Source of the DNA: Thauera sp.
Lineage (GTDB): Bacteria; Pseudomonadota; Gammaproteobacteria; Burkholderiales; Rhodocyclaceae
Length of the DNA stretch: 33,376 bases
Direction of reading: 5' to 3'
Assembly (NCBI GenBank): GCA_030603925.1
Contig: JAUVWV010000005.1
Location: forward strand, 1-33,376
Position numbers and translations under genes: made by a program. The first letter of the stretch is position 1. Each line of letters starts with the position of its first letter. This document shows, piece by piece, positions 21,395-33,376 of the stretch. The notes under the pieces were generated by a model that had not been told where the DNA came from, did no database searches, and worked only from the letters and a program-made list of their open reading frames with translations.

Positions 21395-22036
21395 GTGTCC
21401 AGCATCACCCTCGCCCTGTCCAAGGGCCGCATCTTCGAGGAAACCCTGCCGCTGCTCGCCGCGGCAGGCATCGAGCCGACCGACAATCCGGAGAGTTCGC
21501 GCAAGCTCATCATCGGTACCAACCGTCCCGACGTGCGGCTGGTGATCGTGCGTGCCACCGACGTGCCGACCTACGTGCAGTACGGCGCCGCGGACCTGGG
21601 CATCGCCGGCAAGGACGTGCTGCTCGAACACGGTGGTGCCGGGCTGTACCAGCCGCTGGACCTCAATATCGCGCGCTGCCGGCTGTGCGTGGCGGTGCCC
21701 AGGGGCTTCGACTACGCCGCGGCCAGCAAGCCGGGCGGGCGCATCCGCGTGGCCACCAAGTACATCAACAGCGCCAAGGCCCACTTCGCCGCCAAGGGCA
21801 TGCATGTGGACCTGATCAAGCTCTACGGCTCGATGGAACTGGCGCCGCTGGTCGGCCTGGCGGACGCCATCGTGGACCTGGTGTCCACCGGCGGCACGCT
21901 GCGTGCCAACAATCTCGAAGAGGTCGAGGACATCATGCCGATCAGCTCGCGCCTGGTCGTCAACCAGGCCTCGCTGAAGCTGAAGCGCGAACTCATCCAG
22001 CCGGTGCTGGATGCCATTGCCGGAGCGGTGAAATGA
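21395..22036 (+). CDS. hisG: ATP phosphoribosyltransferase, short form (GTG start; alternative ATG at 21362)
   Basis: [55 protein letters not shown]. Confidence 0.95.
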   Translation: MSSITLALSKGRIFEETLPLLAAAGIEPTDNPESSRKLIIGTNRPDVRLVIVRATDVPTYVQYGAADLGIAGKDVLLEHGGAGLYQPLDLNIARCRLCVAVPRGFDYAAASKPGGRIRVATKYINSAKAHFAAKGMHVDLIKLYGSMELAPLVGLADAIVDLVSTGGTLRANNLEEVEDIMPISSRLVVNQASLKLKRELIQPVLDAIAGAVK

Positions 22037-23340
22037 GCCAGACCGTGCGCAGGCTGGATGCCCGCGAAGCCGAATTCCTGTCCACGCTCGACGCCCTGCT
22101 GGCCTTCGAGGCGGAGGCCGACGAGCGCATCGACGCCGCGGTGAGCGAGATCCTGCGCGCGGTGCGCACCACCGGCGACGCGGCGGTGATCGAGTACACC
22201 CGCCGTTTCGACCACCTCGAGGTGTCCTCGATGGCGGCGCTGGAGCTGCCGCACGCCGAACTGAAGGCGGCGCTCGATGGCCTTACCGTCGAGCAGCGCG
22301 AGGCGCTGCGCATCGCCGCCGACCGCGTGCGCCAGTACCACGAGCGGCAGAAGATCGACTCGTGGTCCTACCAGGAGGCCGACGGCAGCGTGCTCGGCCA
22401 GCAGGTCACCGCGCTCGACCGCGTCGGCCTCTACGTGCCGGGCGGGCGCGCCTCCTATCCCAGTTCGGTGCTGATGAACGCCATTCCGGCCAAAGTGGCC
22501 GGGGTGGGCGAGCTGATCATGGTGGTGCCCACCCCGCGCGGTGAGAAGAACCCGCTGGTGCTGGCCGCCGCGGCGATCGCCGGTGTGGACCGGGTATTCA
22601 CCATCGGCGGTGCGCAGGCGGTGGCCGCGCTGGCCTACGGCACGCAGACCATTCCGCAGGTGGACAAGATCGTCGGCCCGGGCAACGCCTATGTGGCCGA
22701 AGCCAAGCGCCGGGTGTTCGGCACCGTCGGCATCGACATGGTGGCCGGCCCCTCCGAGGTGCTGATCATCTCCGACGGCAGCGGCAATCCGGACTGGGTG
22801 GCGATGGATCTGTTCGCCCAGGCCGAGCACGACGAACTGGCGCAGTCCATCCTGCTGTGCACCGATGCGGCCTTCATCGACGCGGTGGCGGCCGCCATCG
22901 AGCGCCTGCTGCCAACCATGCCGCGGCGCGAGATCATCGCCAAATCGCTCGCCAACCGCGGCGCGCTGATCCATGTGGACAGCCTGGAGCAAGCCTGCGC
23001 GATCGCCAATCGCATCGCGCCGGAGCACCTCGAGCTGTCGCTGGAAACCCCCGAACCCTGGGTGGAGAAGATCCGCCATGCCGGGGCGATCTTCGTCGGT
23101 CACCATTCGGTCGAGGCGCTGGGTGACTACTGCGCCGGGCCCAACCACGTGCTGCCGACCATGCGCAGTGCGCGCTTTTCGTCGCCGCTGGGGGTGTATG
23201 ACTTCCAGAAGCGCACCAGCATCGTGCACATCTCGGAAGCGGGTGCGCAGATGCTGGGCAAGGTCGCTTCCATTCTCGCCCACGGCGAAGGCCTGCAGGC
23301 CCACGCACGCTCTGCGGAGATGCGGCTCAAGAACTCTTGA
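22033..23340 (+). CDS. hisD: Histidinol dehydrogenase
   Basis: [72 protein letters not shown]. Confidence 0.97.
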   Translation: MSQTVRRLDAREAEFLSTLDALLAFEAEADERIDAAVSEILRAVRTTGDAAVIEYTRRFDHLEVSSMAALELPHAELKAALDGLTVEQREALRIAADRVRQYHERQKIDSWSYQEADGSVLGQQVTALDRVGLYVPGGRASYPSSVLMNAIPAKVAGVGELIMVVPTPRGEKNPLVLAAAAIAGVDRVFTIGGAQAVAALAYGTQTIPQVDKIVGPGNAYVAEAKRRVFGTVGIDMVAGPSEVLIISDGSGNPDWVAMDLFAQAEHDELAQSILLCTDAAFIDAVAAAIERLLPTMPRREIIAKSLANRGALIHVDSLEQACAIANRIAPEHLELSLETPEPWVEKIRHAGAIFVGHHSVEALGDYCAGPNHVLPTMRSARFSSPLGVYDFQKRTSIVHISEAGAQMLGKVASILAHGEGLQAHARSAEMRLKNS

Positions 23341-23347
23341 ACGTCCG

Positions 23348-23418
23348 GATCGCGGCCAAGGCCGCTCCTACAGCGAAACGGTCACCGGCCGCGTGTAGGA
23401 GCGGGCTTGTCCGCGATC
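23348..23418. repeat. REP-like imperfect inverted repeat between convergent hisD and hisC
   Basis: Arms gatcgcggccaaggccgctcctaca (23348-23372) and tgtaggagcgggcttgtccgcgatc (23394-23418); 'TGTAGGAGCGG..TTG..CGCGA' resembles interspersed REP elements of gamma/betaproteobacteria. Confidence 0.75.
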
Positions 23419-23428
23419 AATTCGGAGT

Positions 23429-24499
23429 TCAGCCCAACAGTTCGCCGAGCACGCGCACCAACTGGCCGCACTGCGCGTCGGTACCCACGGTGATGCGCAG
23501 GAACTGGTCGATGCGTGGCGCCTTGAAGTGGCGTACCAGCACCGCGCGGTTGCGCAGCGCCAGGGCGAGCTCGCCGGCGTCGTGCTGCGGATGGCGGGCG
23601 AAGACGAAGTTGGCCGCCGACGGCAGTACTTCGAAACCCAGTCCGGCAAGGTCCGCGCTCAACTGCTCGCGGGTGGCGATCACCCGCCGGCAGCTCTCGC
23701 GGAAATGCGGTTCGTCCTCCACCGAGGCCACCGCGCCGGCGATCGCCATGCGGTCGAGCGGGTCGGAGTTGAAGCTGTTCTTCACCCGTTCGAGTCCGGC
23801 GATCAGGTCGGCGTGGCCGATCGCGTAACCCACCCGCAGGCCGGCCAGCGAACGGCTCTTGGAGAAGGTCTGCACCACCAGCAGGTTGGGGTAGCGGTTC
23901 ACCAGTCCGACCGCGCTCTCGCCGCCGAAATCGACATAGGCTTCATCCACCACCACCACGGCGTCCGGGTTGCCGGCCACCACCCGCTCGATGTCGGCCA
24001 GCGGCAGCAGGCGGCCGGTGGGGGCGTTGGGGTTGGCGATGATGATGCCGCCGGCGCGCTCGTCAGCGTGCGGCAGGTAGTCGTTGGCGCGGATCGCGTA
24101 GTCGTCGTCGAGCGGGATCAGGCGATGGCCCACACCGTACAGACCGCAGTACACCGGGTAGAAGCTGTAGGTGATGTCGGCGAACCACAGCGGCCGCTCG
24201 TGGCGCAGCAGGGCATGGAAGGCGTGCGCCAGCACCTCGTCCGAGCCGTTGCCGACGAAGACCTGCTGCGGCTCGACCGAGAAGCGCGCGGCGAGCGCCG
24301 CCTTCAGGCGGTCGGCGTTGGGGTCCGGGTACAGGCGCAGGCTGTCGGTGACTTCCATGCGGATGGCCTGCAGCGCCTTGGGCGAGGGGCCATACGGATG
24401 CTCGTTGGTGTTGAGCTTGACCAGGTTGTCGATGCGGGGCTGTTCGCCCGGTACATAAGGGGTCAGGCCGTGGACCACGGCACTCCAGTAGCGGCTCAT
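23429..24499 (-). CDS. hisC: Histidinol-phosphate aminotransferase
   Basis: [89 protein letters not shown]. Confidence 0.96.
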   Translation of the reverse strand: MSRYWSAVVHGLTPYVPGEQPRIDNLVKLNTNEHPYGPSPKALQAIRMEVTDSLRLYPDPNADRLKAALAARFSVEPQQVFVGNGSDEVLAHAFHALLRHERPLWFADITYSFYPVYCGLYGVGHRLIPLDDDYAIRANDYLPHADERAGGIIIANPNAPTGRLLPLADIERVVAGNPDAVVVVDEAYVDFGGESAVGLVNRYPNLLVVQTFSKSRSLAGLRVGYAIGHADLIAGLERVKNSFNSDPLDRMAIAGAVASVEDEPHFRESCRRVIATREQLSADLAGLGFEVLPSAANFVFARHPQHDAGELALALRNRAVLVRHFKAPRIDQFLRITVGTDAQCGQLVRVLGELLG

Positions 24500-24604
24500 T
24501 TCTCGGGTACGAAAGGTTGGGGGGGCGGCCTGCCTGTTGCAGCAGGATTCTGCGGCGATGGTATCATGGCCCTTGTTCATTTCCTTTGTGCCACGCACTG
24601 CGCC

Positions 24605-25192
24605 ATGCGGCAAGCCGACGTCACCCGCGATACCCTCGAAACCCGCATCTCCGTCCGCATCGACCTGGACGGCACCGGCAAGGCCGTGCTGGCTACCGGC
24701 GTGCCCTTCTTCGATCACATGCTCGACCAGATCGCCCGCCACGGTGCGATCGACCTGGAGATCAAGGCCGAGGGCGACACCCATATCGACGACCACCACA
24801 CGGTGGAAGACGTCGGCATCACACTCGGCCAGGCCTTCGCCAAGGCGCTGGGCGACAAGAAGGGCATCCGTCGTTACGGTCATGCCTACGTGCCGCTCGA
24901 CGAGGCGCTGTCGCGCGTGGTGATCGACTTTTCCGGGCGGCCCGGGTTGCACTACTGCGTGGACTACACCCGCGCGCGCATCGGCAACTTCGACGTGGAC
25001 CTGGCGCGCGAGTTCTTCCAGGGTTTCGTCAATCATGCCGGCGTCACCGTGCATGTCGACAACCTGCGCGGCGACAACGCCCACCACCAGTGCGAGACCA
25101 TCTTCAAGGCCTTCGGGCGTGCGCTGCGCATGGCGGCCGAGCGTGACGAACGCGCCGCCGGCATCGTGCCTTCCACCAAGGGCGCGCTCTGA
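24605..25192 (+). CDS. hisB: Imidazoleglycerol-phosphate dehydratase
   Basis: [84 protein letters not shown]. Confidence 0.97.
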   Translation: MRQADVTRDTLETRISVRIDLDGTGKAVLATGVPFFDHMLDQIARHGAIDLEIKAEGDTHIDDHHTVEDVGITLGQAFAKALGDKKGIRRYGHAYVPLDEALSRVVIDFSGRPGLHYCVDYTRARIGNFDVDLAREFFQGFVNHAGVTVHVDNLRGDNAHHQCETIFKAFGRALRMAAERDERAAGIVPSTKGAL

Positions 25193-25229
25193 CGCCTGTT
25201 CCGATACCTCTAGAAGCGAGATTCCAGTG

Positions 25230-25868
25230 ATGACCAAGGTGGCCATCATCGACTACGGCATGGGCAACCTGCGTTCCGTCGCCAAGGCGATCGAGTACGT
25301 CGCAGGGGGTGCCAAGGTGGCCGTCACCGCGGACCCCGACGTGGTCCGGCGTGCCGAACGGGTGGTGTTCCCCGGTCAGGGGGCGATGCCCGACTGCATG
25401 CGCGAACTCGAGACGCGCGGATTGCGCGCGGCGGTGCTCGAAGCGGCGCGCGACAAACCTTTTCTCGGCATCTGCATCGGTCAGCAGATGCTCTTCGCGC
25501 ACAGCGCGGAAGGTGACGTGCCCGGTCTGGGCATCCTGCCCGGCGAGGTCGTGCGCTTTGACGATGCGCGCATGGTCGGTGCCGACGGCATCCGCCTGAA
25601 GGTGCCGCACATGGGCTGGAACGAGGTCTGGCAGGCCGCACCCCACCCCCTGTGGGAAGGCATCGCCGATGGCGAGCGCTTCTACTTCGTGCACAGCTAT
25701 CACGTGGTGCCGGCCGAGTCCGCGTTGATTGCCGCCAGCACGGACTATGGCGTGCGCTTTACCAGTGCGGTGGCTCGGGCTAATATCTTTGCGGTCCAGT
25801 TCCATCCGGAAAAGAGCGCCGCAGCCGGCTTGCGCCTGCTTTCCAACTTCGTCGGCTGGGCGCCCTGA
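25230..25868 (+). CDS. hisH: Imidazole glycerol phosphate synthase, glutaminase subunit
   Basis: [67 protein letters not shown]. Confidence 0.96.
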   Translation: MTKVAIIDYGMGNLRSVAKAIEYVAGGAKVAVTADPDVVRRAERVVFPGQGAMPDCMRELETRGLRAAVLEAARDKPFLGICIGQQMLFAHSAEGDVPGLGILPGEVVRFDDARMVGADGIRLKVPHMGWNEVWQAAPHPLWEGIADGERFYFVHSYHVVPAESALIAASTDYGVRFTSAVARANIFAVQFHPEKSAAAGLRLLSNFVGWAP

Positions 25869-25922
25869 ACGGCCTGCCGCGCGAACTTCCATACCCTTCC
25901 ACTCTAGTCTTCACTACCCGGT

Positions 25923-26671
25923 ATGCTGCTGATTCCCGCCATCGACCTCAAGGACGGCCACTGCGTTCGCCTCAAGCAGGGTGAAATGGAAGATGCCACG
26001 GTGTTTTCCGAAGAGCCCGCGGCGATGGCCCGGCACTGGATCGACCAAGGCGCGCGCCGCCTGCATCTGGTCGACCTGAATGGTGCCTTTGCCGGCAAGC
26101 CCAAGAACGAAGCCGCCATCCGTGCGATCTGCGAGGAGGTCGGCGACGACATCCCGGTGCAGCTCGGCGGTGGCATCCGCGACCTCGATACCATCGAGCG
26201 CTACCTCGACAACGGCATCTCCTACGTCATCATCGGAACCGCTGCGGTGAAGAACCCGGGCTTCCTGCATGACGCCTGTGGCGCCTTCCCCGGGCACATC
26301 ATCGTCGGCCTCGACGCCAAGGACGGCAAGGTGGCGGTCGATGGCTGGTCCAAGATGACCGGCCACGACGTGGTCGATCTGGCGAAGAAGTACGAGGATT
26401 ACGGCGTCGAAGCGGTGATCTACACCGATATCGGGCGCGACGGCATGCTCTCCGGGGTCAATATCGAGGCCACCGTGCGCCTCGCGCAGGCGCTGCGCAT
26501 CCCGGTGATCGCCAGCGGCGGCATCGCCAGCCTGGTCGATATCGATGCGCTGTGCGCGGTGGAGTCCGAAGGCGTGGCCGGGGCCATCACCGGGCGCGCC
26601 ATCTACGAGGGCACGCTCGACTTCGCGGCGGCTCAGGCGCGTGCCGATGCGCTGAACGGCGTGGCCGGCTG

Positions 26672-26672
<1 letters not shown>
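25923..26672 (+). CDS. hisA: Phosphoribosylformimino-5-aminoimidazole carboxamide ribotide isomerase
   Basis: [66 protein letters not shown]. Confidence 0.97.
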
Positions 26673-27426
<754 letters not shown>

Positions 27427-27430
<4 letters not shown>

Positions 27431-27825
27431 GCGCAGCCAATGCAAGGTGGCTCAACGAGGTGCAGTGGGACGAACACGGCCTGGTGCCGGTGATCGCCCA
27501 GGAGGCGGGCAGCGGCGACGTGCTGATGTTCGCCTGGATGAACCGCGAGGCGCTGCAGCGCACCGCCGAGAGCGGGGAGGCGATCTACTGGTCGCGCTCG
27601 CGCCGCAAGCTGTGGCACAAGGGCGAGGAGTCCGGCCACGTGCAGAAAGTGCTGGAGATCCGCGTCGACTGCGACAGTGACGTGGTGCTGCTGAAGGTGG
27701 AGCAGGTCGGCGGCATCGCCTGCCACACCGGGCGCCACAGCTGCTTTTTCCAGAAGTACCTCGCCGACGGTCGCTGGGAGGTCGTCGAACCGGTTGTGAA
27801 GGACCCGAAGGACATCTACAAATGA
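27427..27825 (+). CDS. hisI: Phosphoribosyl-AMP cyclohydrolase
   Basis: [62 protein letters not shown]. Confidence 0.96.
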
Positions 27826-28148
27826 TCGACATCGAAGTGCTGCACCGCGTTGCCGCGACCCTGGCCGAGCGCAAGAAGGCCGACCCGGATGCCTCCTACG
27901 TCTCCAGCCTGTATGCCAAGGGCACCGACGCGATCTGCAAGAAGGTCGCCGAGGAGGCTGCCGAGACCATCATGGCCGCCAAGGACAAGGACATGCTCCA
28001 CCTGGTCTGGGAAGTGACCGACCTGTGGTTCCATTCCATGGTCCTGCTGGCGCACCACGGCCTGTCGGTGGACGACGTGCTCGCCGAGTTCCGGCGCCGC
28101 GAAGGCGTGTCGGGCATCGACGAGAAGAAGTCGCGCAGCGCGGTCTGA
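27822..28148 (+). CDS. hisE: Phosphoribosyl-ATP pyrophosphatase
   Basis: [33 protein letters not shown]...[32 protein letters not shown]. Confidence 0.95.
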   Translation: MIDIEVLHRVAATLAERKKADPDASYVSSLYAKGTDAICKKVAEEAAETIMAAKDKDMLHLVWEVTDLWFHSMVLLAHHGLSVDDVLAEFRRREGVSGIDEKKSRSAV

Positions 28149-28158
28149 GGACGGGACG

Positions 28159-28506
28159 ATGAGCGACTGCATCTTCTGCCGCATCGTCGCCGGCGAGATC
28201 CCGGCGAAGAAGATCTACGAGGACGAGCTGGTGCTCGCCTTCCATGACATCAATCCGATCGCGCCGGTCCATTTCCTGGTGATTCCGAAGGTGCACGTCG
28301 CCTCGATGGCCGAGCTGGGGCCCGAGCACGAGGCGGTGATGGGCCGGGTGATGAGTGTTGCCGGCAAACTTGCGCGGGAACAAGGCGCGACCGACGGGTT
28401 CAGAACTATTGTCAACACCGGCAGGGTGGGCAGGCAGGAGGTGTATCATCTGCACGTTCACGTCCTCGGTGGGCCGGAAGTCCTTCCGGCCATGTTGAAG
28501 CGTTAA
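28159..28506 (+). CDS. hinT: HIT-family purine nucleoside phosphoramidase/hydrolase
   Basis: [20 protein letters not shown] and HIT motif HLHVHVLGG. Confidence 0.92.
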   Translation: MSDCIFCRIVAGEIPAKKIYEDELVLAFHDINPIAPVHFLVIPKVHVASMAELGPEHEAVMGRVMSVAGKLAREQGATDGFRTIVNTGRVGRQEVYHLHVHVLGGPEVLPAMLKR

Positions 28507-28516
28507 GGAGAGCGGT

Positions 28517-28753
28517 ATGGGTTCATTCAGCATCTGGCACTGGCTGATCGTGCTGGTCATCGTAGTGCTGGTCTTCGGCACCAAGAAGCTGCGCAATATC
28601 GGCCAGGATCTGGGCGGTGCGGTGAAGGGCTTCAAGGACGGCATGAAGGAAGCCGAGGGGCCGGCAGAGGGCGCGCAGTCGCAGCAGAAGATCGCCGAAG
28701 GGCAGGTCATCGACGGCGAGGCCAAGGAAAAGGTCGAGAAGGCCGGCTCCTGA
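28517..28753 (+). CDS. tatA: Sec-independent protein translocase subunit TatA
   Basis: [47 protein letters not shown]. Confidence 0.96.
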   Translation: MGSFSIWHWLIVLVIVVLVFGTKKLRNIGQDLGGAVKGFKDGMKEAEGPAEGAQSQQKIAEGQVIDGEAKEKVEKAGS

Positions 28754-28778
28754 AGCGCGTCGGCAGGTATCGATCGAT

Positions 28779-28810
28779 AAGGGGCGCCGCGCCAGTGCGC
28801 CCCTTCGTTT
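28779..28810 (+). terminator. Intrinsic-terminator-like hairpin between tatA and tatB
   Basis: aaggggcgc-(9 nt loop)-gcgcccctt followed by cgtttt in the 75-nt tatA-tatB gap. Confidence 0.6.
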
Positions 28811-28828
28811 TGGCGTCGGGCGGAAAAC

Positions 28829-29305
28829 ATGTTCGATTTTGGTTTTTCTGAGCTGCTGCTGATCGCACTGGTGGCACTCGTGGTGGTCGGGCCGGAGCGC
28901 CTGCCGAAGGTGGCGCGCACCGCCGGGCATCTGCTCGGGCGCCTGCAGCGCTATGTCGGCGACGTGAAGTCCGACATTCAGCGGGAAATGCAGCTGGAGG
29001 ATCTGAAGAAGCTCCAGCAGCAGGTCGAGCAGCAGGCACGCGACCTCGAAAGCTCGCTGCGCGGTCAGGTGGCCAGCGTCGAGGCCGATCTGGGCAAGAC
29101 CGCGGCGGAAGTGCGCGAAGCGGTCGTCCCGGAGACCCCCGCGGTGTCCAGCGGCAGCAGCCTGCTGGCCGGCGAGACCCCCGCGGCGGCCCCCGCGCCG
29201 GAGGGCGTGAGCGCGCCCGAACCGGCCGCTGCGCCCGACGCGCAACTTGAACTTGGGCTCGATCCGGCCGCGGCGCCGGTCAGGCAACCGGTGGAGAAGG
29301 CATGA
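28829..29305 (+). CDS. tatB: Sec-independent protein translocase subunit TatB
   Basis: MFDFGFSELLLIALVALVVVGPERLPKVARTAGHLLGRLQRYVGDVKSDI. Confidence 0.96.
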   Translation: MFDFGFSELLLIALVALVVVGPERLPKVARTAGHLLGRLQRYVGDVKSDIQREMQLEDLKKLQQQVEQQARDLESSLRGQVASVEADLGKTAAEVREAVVPETPAVSSGSSLLAGETPAAAPAPEGVSAPEPAAAPDAQLELGLDPAAAPVRQPVEKA

Positions 29306-30108
29306 GCAGCGCCGCACAGGAAACCTTCATCTCCCACCTGGTCGAACTGCGTGACCGCCTGATCCGGGCGGTGGTCGCGGTGCTGGTGGTGTTCGTCTGC
29401 CTGATGCCCTGGGCGGGCGACATCTACGACCTGCTCGCCCTGCCGATGATGCAGACCCTGCCGGAAGGCACGCACATGATCGCCACCGGGGTGGTGACGC
29501 CCTTCTTCGTGCCGGTGAAGGTCACCCTGATGGTGTCCTTCGTGCTCGCCCTGCCCATCGTGCTCTACCAGGCCTGGTCCTTCATTGCCCCCGGGCTTTA
29601 CGCACACGAGCGCCGCATGGCGATTCCGCTGGTGCTCGGCACCACGGTGCTGTTCATCATCGGCATGGCGTTCTGCTATTTCTTCGTCTTCGGCATGGTG
29701 TTCAAGTTCATCGCCGAGTTTGCGCCGAAGAGCATCGTGCCTGCGCCGGACATCGAGCAGTACCTGTCCTTCGTGATGACCCTGTTCCTCGCCTTCGGCC
29801 TGACCTTCGAGGTGCCGGTGGTGGTCATCGTGCTGGTCAAGGCGGGGGTGGTCAGCCTGGAGAAGCTTCGCGAGGCACGCCCCTACGTGATCGTCGGCGC
29901 CTTCGTGATCGCAGCCATCGTCACGCCGCCGGACGTCATCTCGCAGTTCATGCTCGCGGTGCCGATGTGCCTGCTCTATGAACTCGGCTTGGTGCTGGCG
30001 CGCTTCGTTGCGAAGCCGGTGCCGGCGTCGGACTACGCTCCGCCCAGCGAGGCCGAAATGGATCGCGAACTCGATCGCATCGAAGGTTCGGAGCGCGGCG
30101 AGAAGTAG
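29302..30108 (+). CDS. tatC: Sec-independent protein translocase subunit TatC
   Basis: ETFISHLVELRDRLIRAVVAVLVVFVCL, multi-TM, FGLTFEVPVVVIVLVKAGVVSLEKLREARPYVIVGAFVIAAIVTPPDVISQ. Confidence 0.97.
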   Translation: MSSAAQETFISHLVELRDRLIRAVVAVLVVFVCLMPWAGDIYDLLALPMMQTLPEGTHMIATGVVTPFFVPVKVTLMVSFVLALPIVLYQAWSFIAPGLYAHERRMAIPLVLGTTVLFIIGMAFCYFFVFGMVFKFIAEFAPKSIVPAPDIEQYLSFVMTLFLAFGLTFEVPVVVIVLVKAGVVSLEKLREARPYVIVGAFVIAAIVTPPDVISQFMLAVPMCLLYELGLVLARFVAKPVPASDYAPPSEAEMDRELDRIEGSERGEK

Positions 30109-30163
30109 TGCGGCGTACCGGCGGCGCTCGCGGCCTCGACAGCCTGCGGTGCGCCGGGTGTGC

Positions 30164-31336
<1,173 letters not shown>

Positions 31337-31402
31337 AATATGCTCTAGGGCCGGACGGCGCGGTGCCGTCGGCAAGGGGTCGGAACGAAGGACGGAGACG
31401 GC

Positions 31403-32149
31403 ATGCAACTCAGCGCACTGCAGACATACCTTGACGAACTGCTCGAAGTCTCGCGCCTACGCGATTATTGCCCAAACGGTTTGCAAGTGGAAGGACGCCC
31501 CGAGGTCCGCCGCGTGCTGTGCGGTGTGACGGCGAGCCAGGCCTTGCTCGACCGTGCAGTGGACGGCCGCTTCGATGCCGTGCTGGTCCATCACGGCTAC
31601 TTCTGGAAGGGCGAGGACGGGCGGATCACCGGCATTCGCCGGCAGCGTCTGGCGACCTTGCTGAAGCACGACATCAGCCTGCTTGCCTATCATCTGCCGC
31701 TCGACGCGCATGCCGAACTGGGCAACAACGCGCAACTGGGCCGTCTGATGGGCTGGATGCCGACGGGGCGTTTTGCCGATCAGGAGCTGGGCTGGCTGGG
31801 CGAACTGGCGCAGGCCGAGCCGGCCGCCCAGCTGGCGCGGTCGGTGGCCGCACGGCTGGGGCGCGATCCGCTGCTGATCGGTGACGAGAAACGCGCGGTG
31901 AAGCGGGTAGCGTGGTGTACCGGTGGCGCGCAGGGCTATTTCGAGCAGGCCATCCTGGCCGGGGCCGACCTCTACGTTTCGGGCGAGATCTCGGAGCAGA
32001 CCGTGCATCTGGCACGCGAGTCCGGGGTGCCGTATCTGGCTGCCGGCCATCATGCCACCGAGCGCTACGGGGTGAAGGCGCTGGCCCGGCATCTGGCCGG
32101 CGAATTCGGCCTGGAGGCGGAGTTTGTCGATCTCGACAATCCGGTCTAG
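31403..32149 (+). CDS. Nif3-like dinuclear metal centre hexameric protein (YbgI family)
   Basis: [95 protein letters not shown]. Confidence 0.93.
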   Translation: MQLSALQTYLDELLEVSRLRDYCPNGLQVEGRPEVRRVLCGVTASQALLDRAVDGRFDAVLVHHGYFWKGEDGRITGIRRQRLATLLKHDISLLAYHLPLDAHAELGNNAQLGRLMGWMPTGRFADQELGWLGELAQAEPAAQLARSVAARLGRDPLLIGDEKRAVKRVAWCTGGAQGYFEQAILAGADLYVSGEISEQTVHLARESGVPYLAAGHHATERYGVKALARHLAGEFGLEAEFVDLDNPV

Positions 32150-32225
32150 GCATCGAAACACGCCATGCCGTTCGCCTCGACAGCTTCAGCCCGAACGGAA
32201 CGGTGCTTGATCGCCGGCTTCCGGC

Positions 32226-33376
32226 TCAGGCAGGCGGCCGGTCATCGGTGGGGCGATAGCGGCCCAGTTCGATCTCCAGTACGGCCGCCAGGGTCAGCAG
32301 TTCGTCGATGACGGTCAGCGGGAAGCCCTGCCGGGTGCCGTCGCGGTTGTCGCGGATCAGCTTCTCCAGGTAGGCCTGGCATGCCACGGTGCCCCAGCTG
32401 CGGCACAGCTGGTCGACGACGTGCGGCATGTCCTCGACGTGGTGGCGCGCGGCGCGCGCCTCGTCATAGCTGTCCCAGGTGACGGTGGTGACGTTGAAGG
32501 TCTTGTTCAGCTGGCGCGACAGTCCGTCGAATTCGGCGCGCATGCCGGCTGCGCGATACACGTCGAGCAGCTTCAGCCAAGGCTTGATGGCCTGGCGTGG
32601 GTTGCTGCGGATGAATTCCGCCAGGGTCTCCGCGGCGCCCTGCACGCGACCGAAGCTCATCATGATCTCGGCAAGTTCGACGGCGGACTCGTGCTCCTCG
32701 ATCGTCTCCTCATGCACCGTAATCGGGGTGGCTGCGGCCTGCGGCAGGGAGGGTGCGGCCCAGTCATAGTCGGGCGTGGCGGTTTCGGTCTGCGGTGTGC
32801 TCGTCTCGGGGGTCAGCGTCTGCTCGCCGCGTGCGGGTTCTAGGCCGGCCGTGGCTAGGGCCTCGGCCGGCCATGCGCCTGTGGCGTGGGGCGTGGCATT
32901 CTCGCGCGCCGCCTGCTCGGCCTGCAGACGCTGCGCGCGGCGGCGCTGCAGCGTCTGCAGGCCGAGTAGGGCTGCGACCACGGCGGCGAACAGCAGCAGG
33001 TAAGTCAGCCAGCCCGGCGCGCTGCGGGCGCGCTGGGTGTCCGGTACGCGCGTGGTGGGCACACCGTCTGCGTCGGGTGGCGCGGTGGGCGCGGCGCCAG
33101 CGGGCCGGGTGGGCAGGTCCGTGCCGAGCTGGCTTGCGCGCTCGATCAAGCTGGCCTGCAGGCGTTCGAGTTCGCGGATGCGCTCGAGCAGGTCGAGCTG
33201 CGCCTGGATGCTGCGATCGAGCGCCGCCACCAGTTCGCGCTCGCGCGCCATCATTGCTGCGCCCGGGCCGTCGGCGGGCTCTGGTCGGGCGCTTGCGGAC
33301 GTGTCGGTATCGCCTTCCACTACCAGCCGGTCGCTTTCCACGCGGGGCGTTGCGCTCGGCGCCGGCGCCGGGGCGG
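32226..33376 (-). CDS. FimV-like / tetratricopeptide-type membrane protein, 5' end beyond the window
   Basis: Coiled-coil, TM segment (LTYLLLFAAVVAALLGLQTL), Pro/Thr-rich linker, C-terminal HESAVELAEIMMSFGRVQGAAETLAEFIRSNPRQAIKPWLKLLDVYRAAGMRAEFDGLSRQLNKTFNV as in FimV C-terminal regions; frame open to base 33376. Confidence 0.7.
   Translation of the reverse strand, partial: APAPAPSATPRVESDRLVVEGDTDTSASARPEPADGPGAAMMARERELVAALDRSIQAQLDLLERIRELERLQASLIERASQLGTDLPTRPAGAAPTAPPDADGVPTTRVPDTQRARSAPGWLTYLLLFAAVVAALLGLQTLQRRRAQRLQAEQAARENATPHATGAWPAEALATAGLEPARGEQTLTPETSTPQTETATPDYDWAAPSLPQAAATPITVHEETIEEHESAVELAEIMMSFGRVQGAAETLAEFIRSNPRQAIKPWLKLLDVYRAAGMRAEFDGLSRQLNKTFNVTTVTWDSYDEARAARHHVEDMPHVVDQLCRSWGTVACQAYLEKLIRDNRDGTRQGFPLTVIDELLTLAAVLEIELGRYRPTDDRPPA

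Noticed and set aside
24537-24567. Candidate hisB promoter TTGCAG-N19-TATCAT
   Set aside because: Spacer is too long for a confident sigma70 call; plausible but not listed as a feature.
23528-24604. 554-aa plus-strand ORF that could be read as a long N-terminal extension of HisB
   Set aside because: The upstream portion is antisense to hisC and only the last ~195 codons match HisB; start placed at 24605.
32180-32210. Inverted repeat ccgttcg...cgaacgg between the Nif3-like and FimV-like genes as a terminator
   Set aside because: Only a 7-bp stem with a long loop and no T-tract; too weak to call.

Overview
The window is a high-GC chromosomal segment that looks like a betaproteobacterium of the Azoarcus/Thauera (Rhodocyclales) type; this taxonomic call is an inference from gene content and protein style. 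It is mostly conserved core genome. In order it carries: phoH(partial)-ybeY-corC-lnt-glyQ-glyS-gmhB-plsC (+); a phasin gene, an enoyl-CoA hydratase gene and lptA-lptC-[kdsC remnant]-kdsD (-); an mlaFEDACB phospholipid-transport operon, an ABC-2 exporter pair, a BolA/IbaG gene, murA and a BaiN-like flavoprotein gene (+); rnk (-); hisG-hisD (+), hisC (-), hisBHAFIE (+); a HIT-family gene and tatABC (+); a DegS/DegQ-like protease gene (-); a Nif3-like gene (+); and a partial FimV-like gene (-). I found no mobile element, CRISPR array, rRNA, tRNA or convincing new multi-gene system. The best second-look items are: (1) a compact damaged region in the Kdo/LPS-transport operon, with an in-frame amber codon at codon 9 of lptC next to a kdsC reduced to about 37 codons that lacks the DxD motif; (2) an intrinsic-terminator-like hairpin between tatA and tatB; (3) hisC inverted inside an otherwise collinear his cluster, with a REP-like inverted repeat at the hisD/hisC junction; (4) a terminator-like hairpin in the rnk leader; (5) an N-terminal extension on YbeY.
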